64,000 bases of DNA from Actinomyces viscosus (GTDB lineage: Bacteria; Actinomycetota; Actinomycetes; Actinomycetales; Actinomycetaceae): positions 806,001 through 870,000 of the forward strand of contig NZ_LR134477.1 of NCBI RefSeq assembly GCF_900637975.1. The letters are read 5' to 3'. Shown piece after piece: positions 57,457 to 64,000 of this stretch (positions are counted from its first letter, which is position 1; every line of letters begins with the position of its first letter). The notes beneath the pieces are model-generated. The model did not search any database, was not told the origin of the DNA, and saw only the letters and a program-made list of their open reading frames with translations. The translations under genes were made by a program, and so were the position numbers.

Positions 57457-59076
57457 GTGAGCATCGACTCCAGCCCCGGATCCAGCACGCCGGCACAGGG
57501 AACCACGATGGCGGACTCGCCCTCCACCACGGCGTTCCGCCAGCGCATCGCCCGCGTCGACCGAGAGGCCGAGGAGCGCGCCGCCACCCGCCAGCACGCC
57601 AAGGGCAAGCGCACCGCCCGAGAGCGCATCAACGACCTGCTCGACGACTCCACCTTCCTGGAGATCGGCCGCTACACCGGCTCCGGCGCGGGGGAGAAGG
57701 CCCGTCCCTCCGGCGTCGTCACCGGGTTCGGGCAGATCGACGGACGCCAGGTGGCCGTCTACTCCCAGGACTTCTCCGTCTCCGGCGGCGCCCTGGGCAC
57801 CATCGAGGGGGACAAGATCGTCCGCCTCCTGGACGACGCCCTGCGGCTGCGCATCCCCGTCATCGGGCTCATCGACTCCGGCGGCGCCAAGATCCAGGAG
57901 GGCGTGGGCGCCCTGCGCCAGTACGGGCGCATCTTCAACCGCACCTGCGCCGCCTCCGGCCTGGTCCCGCAGATCAGCGTCATCCTCGGCCCCTGCGCCG
58001 GCGGCGCCGTCTACAGCCCGGCCCTGACCGACTTCGTCATCGCCACCCGTCAGGCCTCCCACATGTTCGTCACCGGCCCCGACGTCGTACGCGCCGTCAC
58101 CGGTGAGCAGATCAGTGCCGAGGACCTCGGTGGCGCGAAGATCCACGGCTCGGTCTCCGGCGTCGTCCACTACGTGGCCGAGGACGAGGAGGACGCGCTG
58201 GGACAGGTCCGCAGCTTCCTGGCCTACCTGCCCTCGTCCGCCGAGGTCGACGCCCCCCTGTACGCCTACGACGACTCCGACGCCCAGGCCGATGCCGAGG
58301 CGGCCCGCAGCGTCGGGGAGATCGTCCCGGCCTCCACCCGTCAGGCCTACGACGTCGTCGAGGTGGTCTCGGCCGTCGTCGACCACGGTGAGCTCGTCCA
58401 GGTCCAGGAGGAGTTCGCCGCCAACGTCGTGGTCGGCTTCGCCTGCTTCGAGGGCCACCCGGTGGGGATCGTCGCCAACCAGCCGCTGGTGGACGCCGGC
58501 ACCCTGGATGTCGACGCCTCCGAGAAGCTGGCCCGGTTCGTGCGCTTCTGCGACGCCTTCGGGCTGCCGGTGGTCACCTTCGTCGACGTCCCCGGATACC
58601 GCCCCGGCGCCGAGCAGGAGCACGCCGGCATCATCCGCCGCGGCGCCAAGGTCATCAACGCCTACGCCACCGCCACCGTGCCCCTGGTGACGATCGTCCT
58701 GCGCAAGGCCTACGGCGGCGCGTACATCGTCATGGGCTCCAAGGCCATCGGCGCCGACCTCAACTTCTGCTGGCCGGGCGCCGAGATCGCCGTCCTGGGC
58801 GCCGCCGGCGCCGTCGGCATCATCCACCGCCGCGACCTGGCCAAGGTCCGTGATGAGCAGGGCGAGGAGGCCGCCACCGCCGAGCACGAGCGGCTCGTGT
58901 CCGAGTACACCGACGCCGTCATCAATCCGGACAAGGCCGTGGCCATCGGGGAGATCGACGCCGTCATCGCCCCCGAGGACACCCGCAGCGTCATCGTCGA
59001 CTCCCTGGCCGCGCTGCGCGCCAAGAACGACGCCCGCCCCGACTCGCCCAAGAAGCATGACAACATCCCCCTCTAG
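57457..59076 (+). CDS. Acyl-CoA carboxylase beta chain (carboxyltransferase)
   Basis: The 539-residue PccB/AccD-type carboxyltransferase moves CO2 from biotin to acetyl- or propionyl-CoA. The crotonase folds show KGKRTARERINDLLDDSTFL, SGGALGTIEGDKIVRL, LIDSGGAKIQEGVGAL and LGPCAGGAVYSPALTDF with the oxyanion glycines. The second half has FVDVPGYRPGAEQEHAGIIR, LRKAYGGAYIVMGSKAIGAD and GAAGAVGIIHRRDL. It follows the alpha chain by 3 nt, and the FAS frame opens before its stop. Acetyl-CoA is the likely main substrate. Confidence 0.94.
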   Translation: MSIDSSPGSSTPAQGTTMADSPSTTAFRQRIARVDREAEERAATRQHAKGKRTARERINDLLDDSTFLEIGRYTGSGAGEKARPSGVVTGFGQIDGRQVAVYSQDFSVSGGALGTIEGDKIVRLLDDALRLRIPVIGLIDSGGAKIQEGVGALRQYGRIFNRTCAASGLVPQISVILGPCAGGAVYSPALTDFVIATRQASHMFVTGPDVVRAVTGEQISAEDLGGAKIHGSVSGVVHYVAEDEEDALGQVRSFLAYLPSSAEVDAPLYAYDDSDAQADAEAARSVGEIVPASTRQAYDVVEVVSAVVDHGELVQVQEEFAANVVVGFACFEGHPVGIVANQPLVDAGTLDVDASEKLARFVRFCDAFGLPVVTFVDVPGYRPGAEQEHAGIIRRGAKVINAYATATVPLVTIVLRKAYGGAYIVMGSKAIGADLNFCWPGAEIAVLGAAGAVGIIHRRDLAKVRDEQGEEAATAEHERLVSEYTDAVINPDKAVAIGEIDAVIAPEDTRSVIVDSLAALRAKNDARPDSPKKHDNIPL

Positions 59077-62000
59077 ATCCCGCCCTGAGTCCCGTTCGCA
59101 GTCAGTCTCTCCGTCTTCATCCGATCCCGGTTCTGGTCACCGTTCCGAGATCTCCGACCACGCCGTCGCAACACCGAAGGACACCACTACCGTGCACACG
59201 ACCTCGCAAGCCCCCAGCCCCGCGACCACCATCGCTGAGCGCCTGAGTGGAGGCGAGCCCTACATCATCACCTTCGGAGGCCAGGCGACCCCCTGGCGCC
59301 AGACGCTCGCCGACCTGGTCTCCCTGGACCAGGCCCTGGCCGATGACGTCGTGGCGGTCGACCGGGCCGTGTCCGAGCGCCTGGCCCCCGTGGCCACCGA
59401 CCTGCTCACCGTGACGCCGCGCGGCTCACGACTCCTGGACGACGAGGCCGCTCCGGTCGTGCCCCAGCACCGCACCACCGCCGACGGCGCCGACGTGTCC
59501 GTCCCCGGCATCCTCATGGCCCAGCACGCCGCCCTGGCCTCGCTGCCGGCAGCCGGCATCGACCCCACCTCCCACGCCCCGGTGGGCGCCATCGGCCACT
59601 CCCAGGGCGTTCTGGGCGTCAGCCTCCTCAAGGCTGTGCGAGCCGGGGACCGCGAGAGCGTCATCCAGGTCCACGCCATCGCCCGCCTCATCGGCGCCGC
59701 CGCCACCCGGACCACCCGCCGCCTCGACCTGGGCACGGTGGGGGAGTCCACCCCCATGCTCTCGGTGCGCGGCGTGACCCGCTCGGTGCTCGACGCCGTC
59801 CTGGCCCGGGTGCCCGGCTCCGAGCGGATCTCCGTGGGCGTCACCAACGGGCTCCAGGCCCACATCCTCTCCGGGCGCCCCGCCGACCTCGAGCGCGTCG
59901 TCACCGCGCTGGAGGCAGCCGCCGCCCGTAGCGCCAAGGCTCGCAAGGACCGCCGCCGCGGGGGCGCCGTCCTGGCCCCCGTCACCGAGTTCCTCACCAC
60001 CTCGGTGCCCTTCCACACCCCGCTGCTGGCCGGGGCCGTCGACGACGTCGCCGCCTGGGCTGCCGCCTGCGGCCTGGACGAGAGGCTCGCCCGGGACCTG
60101 GCCACCGCCGTGCTCATCGACCCCGTCGACTGGCCCGGCCTGGTCACGGGCGCCCTGGGGACCGGCTCGGCCGACCCCGTGCGCACCGTCCTGGACCTGG
60201 GGCCGGGCAATGTCCTGGACCTGGGGCCGGGCAATGTCCTGGTCCGTCTCACCGAGGGGATCGTGGCCGGCACCGGCACGACCGTCGTACCCGCGGGGAC
60301 CGCCAAGGCCATCGACGACCTCGACCGCGCCGGCGCCGCCCCCCGGCCCAGCGTCGACCGCTCCCGCTTCGCGCCGCGCATCACCCGCCTGCCCGACGGA
60401 CGCCTCACCCTCGACACGGCCTTCACCCGACTGACCGGCCGCAGCGCCGTCCTCCTGGCCGGAATGACCCCCACCACCGTGGACCCCGCCATCGTGGCCG
60501 CCGCCGCCAACGCCGGCTACTGGGCCGAGCTCGCCGGCGGCGGGCAGACCACCCCCGCCGTCCTGACGGAGAACCTCGAGGGCCTGGAGGAGGCTCTCGA
60601 GCCCGGCCGCACCGCGGCCTTCAACGCCATGTTCATGGACCGCTACCTGTGGAACCTGCACCTGGGCACCCAGCGTCTGCTGTCCAAGGCCCGCGCCGGC
60701 GGCGCCCCCATCGACGGCATCACCATCTCCGCGGGCTTCCCCGAGCTCGACGAGGCCACCGCCCTGCTCGAGCGCCTCCACGCCGAGGGCTTCCCCTACA
60801 TCGCCTTCAAGCCCGGCACCGTGGACCAGATCCGCCAGGTGCTGGCCATCGCGCGCGCCGTGCCCGACAGCCCCGTCATCATCCAGATCGAGGACGGGCA
60901 CGCCGGCGGCCACCACTCGTGGGAGGACCTGGACACCATGCTCCTGGCCACCTACGACGCCATCCGCGCCGTGAACAACGTCGTGCTCGTCGTCGGAGGC
61001 GGTATCGGTACACCCACCCGCGCCGCCGACTACCTCACCGGTCGCTGGGCCGAGGCCTACGGCACGGCCGCGGCCCCCGTCGACGGTGTCATGATCGGCA
61101 CCGCCGCCATGACCTGCCTGGAGGCCAAGACCAACGACGACGTCAAGCAGCTGCTCGTCGACACCCCCGGGATCCCCGAGGACTCCGGCGTCGAGGGCGG
61201 CTGGGTCGCCTCCGGGGAGTCCATCGGCGGCATGACCTCGGGCCTGTCCCACCTGCGCGCCGACCTCTACGAGATCGACAACTCCTCGGCCCGGGCCTCG
61301 CGCCTCATCCAGGAGCTCGCCGGTGACGAGGCCGCCATGTCCGCCCGCCGCCAGGAGATGATCGACGCCCTGGCCAGGACCGCCAAGCCCTACTTCGGCG
61401 ACGTCGAGGAGATGACCTACCTTCAGTGGGCCACCCGCTACGCCGAGCTGTGCGTCGCCCCGCACGAGGGGCGCGCCGCCACCCGGGCGGACTGGGCCGA
61501 CGAGGGCTGGTACGACCGCTTCCTCGACCTGCTGCACCGCATCGAGGCCCGCCTGAGCCAGGCCGACCACGGCGAGATCCCCACGCTCTTCGCCGACTAC
61601 GACGCCGTCATCGACTCAGACGCCGCCCTGGCCGCCCTGGCCGAGCACTACCCGTCGGCCGCCTCCACCCTCGTGGAACCCGTCGACGCCGCATGGTTCG
61701 TCGACCTGTGCCGCAAGCACCCCAAGCCCGTGCCCTTCGTGCCCGTCGTTGACGCCGACATCCTGCGCTGGTGGGGCACCGACTCCCTGTGGCAGTCCCA
61801 GGACCCGCGCTACACCGCCGACCAGGTGCGCATCATCCCCGGTCCCGTGGCCGTCGCCGGCATCACGACCATCAACGAGCCGGTCGGTGAGCTGCTGGGC
61901 CGGTTCGAGACCGCCGCCGTCGAGGCCCTCCAGGAGGCCGGCACCGGTAAGCAGGAGGCCGCCGGCCGCCTGGGCGCCGATCCCGCCCTGGCCGACGGCG

Positions 62001-64000
62001 CCCTGGCCTCCCCGGTGGCTGACGCCAAGGAGTTCGTCCAGGTCGCCCCCCACGTCCTGTGGAACGGCCACCTGACGGTCAACCCCGCCACCGTTCTGAG
62101 CGACGACGCCTACAACGTCGTCGCGCGCCCGGACGTCGCCGAGGACGCCTACGACCTCGACATCCGCCTCGACACCCACTGGGACGGCACTCCCGGCGGA
62201 GAGGGGATCCACGCCGTGCGCCGCCTCGTGGTGCCGCTGCGTCTGGCCCGCGCCTGGGACGGCGCCGCCCCGCTGGTCGACCCCGAGCGCATCAGCGAGA
62301 CCATGAACGACCTGCTGCGCGCCACCGCCGGTGTGGGCGCCGTGTCCATCACCGGAGACGACGTCGACCACCTGCCCGAGGTCCGCCCCGCGCAGTCCGG
62401 CGCCACGGACGCCCTGGGGCGCCCCGCCACCCAGCCCTTCGGCACCATCCACGGCTCCTTCACGCTGGCGAGCACCCTGGGTCACGACCACGCCTCGGTG
62501 ACGGCCGACGCGCTGCCGGTGGACCTCTCGGCCGCCCCCTTCGTCCCCGACGCCCTGCTCGGCCCCTGCTGGCCGGTGGTCTACGCGGCCCTGGGCAGCG
62601 TCGTCGAGGACGGCATGCCGCTCATCGAGGGCCTGCTCGGTGCGGTGCACCTCGACCACACCATCGACCTGCACCTCACCCTCCACCAGCTCCAGGCGGC
62701 CGCGGCCACCACCAGCCCCACGATCAACGTCACCGGCTGGGTGGCGGCCCTGGAGGAGTCCAGCGCCGGTCGCGTCGTCGACGTGCGCCTGGAGCTGACC
62801 GACGCCAGCGACGGCACCATCGTGGCGCTCATGCGCGAGCGCTTCGCGATCCGTGGCCGTGCCTCCGGCAACGCCGTGCCCAGCGCGCCCGAGCTGGCCG
62901 GCGGCACCGGACGCGAGACCGCTCCGGCCGCCCGTCGCATCCTGCGCCGCACCACCGTCACCGCACCCGCGGACATGACGGCCTTCGCCCGGGTCACCGG
63001 TGACTTCAACCCGATCCACACCTCCTACAACGCCGCTCACGTGGCCGGCATGGACGCCCCGCTCGTCCACGGCATGTGGCTGTCGGCCACCGCCCAGCAG
63101 GTGGCGGCCTCCACCGCCGCTGACGGCTCGCGCCACGTCCTGGCGGGCTGGACCTACGTCATGACCGGTCCGGTGGAGCTGGGCGACGACGTCGAGATCA
63201 CCGTGGAGCGCACCGGCCTGGTGGTCGGAGGCGGCTACGTCCTGGAGGTCGTCTGCCGCATCAACGGCGAGGTCGTCTCGCGCGGCACCGCCGTGACGAC
63301 GCCCGAGCCCACCGCCTACATCTACCCTGGTCAGGGCATTCAGGCCCCCGGCATGGGTCTGGACGAGATGAACTCCTCCAGGGCCGCCCGCGAGGTCTGG
63401 GAGCGCGCCGACGCCCACACCCGCGCCGAGCTGGGCTTCTCCGTCATCAACCTGGTGCGCGACAACCCCACCGAGATGACCGCTCGCGGTGTCACCTACC
63501 GCCACCCCGAGGGTCTGCTCAACCTCACTCAGTTCACCCAGGTGGCTCTGGCCACCGTCGCCATGGCGACCACCGCGCGTCTGGCCGAGGCCGGTGCCCT
63601 GGTGGAGAACGCCGCCTTCGCCGGCCACTCCCTGGGCGAGTACACGGCCCTGAGCGCCTACGGGCGCGTCATGCCGGTGGAGACGACGATCTCGATCGTC
63701 TTCCAGCGCGGCTCCACCATGCACTCGCTGGTGCCCCGCGACGCCGACGGCGCCTCGAACTACCGCATGGGCGCCCTGCGTCCCAACCAGGCCGGGATCA
63801 AGGCCGACGAGGTCGAGGCCTACGTGAAGTCGATCTCCCAGGAGACCGGTGAGTTCCTCCAGATCGTCAACCACAACCTGGCCGGCGTCCAGTACGCCGT
63901 GGCCGGCACGATCAAGGGCCTGGACGCCCTGGCCGCGGACGCCCGCGCCAAGGCCAAGGCCCGCGGCGGCAAGAACCCCTTCATGTTCGTGCCCGGCATC
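59057..64000 (+). CDS. fas: Type I fatty acid synthase, N-terminal part (runs off window)
   Basis: An open frame continues to the window end and encodes the beta half of a giant FAS I. An acetyltransferase domain has IGHSQGVLG (59594-59608). The FMN enoyl reductase follows (LLAGMTPTTVDPAI, QIEDGHAGGHHSWEDLD, VVGGGIGTPTRAADYLTGRW). Next is a MaoC-type dehydratase with GDFNPIHTS (near 63000), then the malonyl/palmitoyl transferase with AGHSLGEYTALSAYG (63623). ACP, KR and KS parts would lie beyond 64000. ATG 59057 overlaps the carboxyltransferase gene by 20 nt; GTG 59192 is an alternative that omits a Ser-rich leader. It forms one unit with the carboxylase genes. Confidence 0.93.
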   Translation, partial: MTTSPSRSRPESRSQSVSPSSSDPGSGHRSEISDHAVATPKDTTTVHTTSQAPSPATTIAERLSGGEPYIITFGGQATPWRQTLADLVSLDQALADDVVAVDRAVSERLAPVATDLLTVTPRGSRLLDDEAAPVVPQHRTTADGADVSVPGILMAQHAALASLPAAGIDPTSHAPVGAIGHSQGVLGVSLLKAVRAGDRESVIQVHAIARLIGAAATRTTRRLDLGTVGESTPMLSVRGVTRSVLDAVLARVPGSERISVGVTNGLQAHILSGRPADLERVVTALEAAAARSAKARKDRRRGGAVLAPVTEFLTTSVPFHTPLLAGAVDDVAAWAAACGLDERLARDLATAVLIDPVDWPGLVTGALGTGSADPVRTVLDLGPGNVLDLGPGNVLVRLTEGIVAGTGTTVVPAGTAKAIDDLDRAGAAPRPSVDRSRFAPRITRLPDGRLTLDTAFTRLTGRSAVLLAGMTPTTVDPAIVAAAANAGYWAELAGGGQTTPAVLTENLEGLEEALEPGRTAAFNAMFMDRYLWNLHLGTQRLLSKARAGGAPIDGITISAGFPELDEATALLERLHAEGFPYIAFKPGTVDQIRQVLAIARAVPDSPVIIQIEDGHAGGHHSWEDLDTMLLATYDAIRAVNNVVLVVGGGIGTPTRAADYLTGRWAEAYGTAAAPVDGVMIGTAAMTCLEAKTNDDVKQLLVDTPGIPEDSGVEGGWVASGESIGGMTSGLSHLRADLYEIDNSSARASRLIQELAGDEAAMSARRQEMIDALARTAKPYFGDVEEMTYLQWATRYAELCVAPHEGRAATRADWADEGWYDRFLDLLHRIEARLSQADHGEIPTLFADYDAVIDSDAALAALAEHYPSAASTLVEPVDAAWFVDLCRKHPKPVPFVPVVDADILRWWGTDSLWQSQDPRYTADQVRIIPGPVAVAGITTINEPVGELLGRFETAAVEALQEAGTGKQEAAGRLGADPALADGALASPVADAKEFVQVAPHVLWNGHLTVNPATVLSDDAYNVVARPDVAEDAYDLDIRLDTHWDGTPGGEGIHAVRRLVVPLRLARAWDGAAPLVDPERISETMNDLLRATAGVGAVSITGDDVDHLPEVRPAQSGATDALGRPATQPFGTIHGSFTLASTLGHDHASVTADALPVDLSAAPFVPDALLGPCWPVVYAALGSVVEDGMPLIEGLLGAVHLDHTIDLHLTLHQLQAAAATTSPTINVTGWVAALEESSAGRVVDVRLELTDASDGTIVALMRERFAIRGRASGNAVPSAPELAGGTGRETAPAARRILRRTTVTAPADMTAFARVTGDFNPIHTSYNAAHVAGMDAPLVHGMWLSATAQQVAASTAADGSRHVLAGWTYVMTGPVELGDDVEITVERTGLVVGGGYVLEVVCRINGEVVSRGTAVTTPEPTAYIYPGQGIQAPGMGLDEMNSSRAAREVWERADAHTRAELGFSVINLVRDNPTEMTARGVTYRHPEGLLNLTQFTQVALATVAMATTARLAEAGALVENAAFAGHSLGEYTALSAYGRVMPVETTISIVFQRGSTMHSLVPRDADGASNYRMGALRPNQAGIKADEVEAYVKSISQETGEFLQIVNHNLAGVQYAVAGTIKGLDALAADARAKAKARGGKNPFMFVPGI
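60188..60235 (+). repeat. 24-bp tandem duplication inside fas
   Basis: Two identical 24-bp units, 60188-60211 and 60212-60235, encode VLDLGPGN twice in frame. The second copy is a clean insertion near the AT/ER junction. Confidence 0.9.

Noticed and set aside
61616-63874. Minus-strand open frame antisense to fas (752 codons)
   Set aside because: The plus strand encodes clear FAS domains; the antisense product shows no family features.

Overview
The window reads as a chromosome segment from a high-GC Gram-positive bacterium, most likely an oral-type Actinomyces. The case rests on gene content and order: a pyrR-pyrB-pyrC-carA-carB-pyrF-mihF-gmk-rpoZ-coaBC-metK-priA block, mIHF, a type I fatty acid synthase beside a biotin carboxylase/carboxyltransferase pair, a PriA without helicase motifs, GTG starts and several leaderless-type promoters. 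The species is inferred, not proven.

Layout. 1-1.8 kb is decayed DNA: an IS3-type transposase remnant and a frameshifted LacI regulator. 1.8-7.1 kb holds a Ser/Thr kinase and a pentitol set (polyol permease, xylitol-type dehydrogenase, AraC regulator). 7.1-7.9 kb holds a compact metal locus: a SmtB/ArsR-type sensor overlapping a gene for a Cys/His-rich, metallothionein-like protein with two 25-residue repeats. An intact DDE insertion sequence (about 7.86-9.28 kb) sits directly next to its promoter. 9.3-13.1 kb carries glpQ-, yciO- and rarA-type genes and a membrane protein. 13.3-24.7 kb is core: rpsD, alaS-ruvX-mltG-aroE, aroC, a fused aroK-aroB, a shikimate-kinase-like gene with a broken Walker A motif, efp and nusB. 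24.8-27.4 kb has a membrane protein, an NmrA/QorB-like protein and a secreted GH16 enzyme. 27.7-42.6 kb is the pyrimidine operon followed by mihF, gmk, rpoZ, coaBC, metK and priA.

42.6-50.8 kb, on the minus strand, is an arginine catabolic region. arcA-arcB-arcC are followed by a GATM/CyrA-like amidinotransferase, a DMT (EamA) transporter, a lower-GC MHS transporter and a TetR regulator. Arginine can thus be deiminated for ATP and ammonia or used as an amidino donor; both routes yield ornithine. No arcD is present here, so one of the two carriers may handle arginine, ornithine or the guanidino product. Two identical-arm palindromes lie upstream of arcA.

51.1-55.2 kb holds a HAD hydrolase, fmt, rsmB and rpe. 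A 380-bp gap with two tiny coupled ORFs leads to the acyl-CoA carboxylase subunits and the start of a type I FAS, which runs off the window end.

No tRNA, rRNA or CRISPR array was recognised. The strongest leads are the SmtB-type/metallothionein-like operon, the amidinotransferase inside the arginine deiminase cluster, the dead-looking shikimate kinase paralogue, and a 12-bp-period repeat that bridges aroC and aroKB and encodes a possible 30-residue linker ORF.
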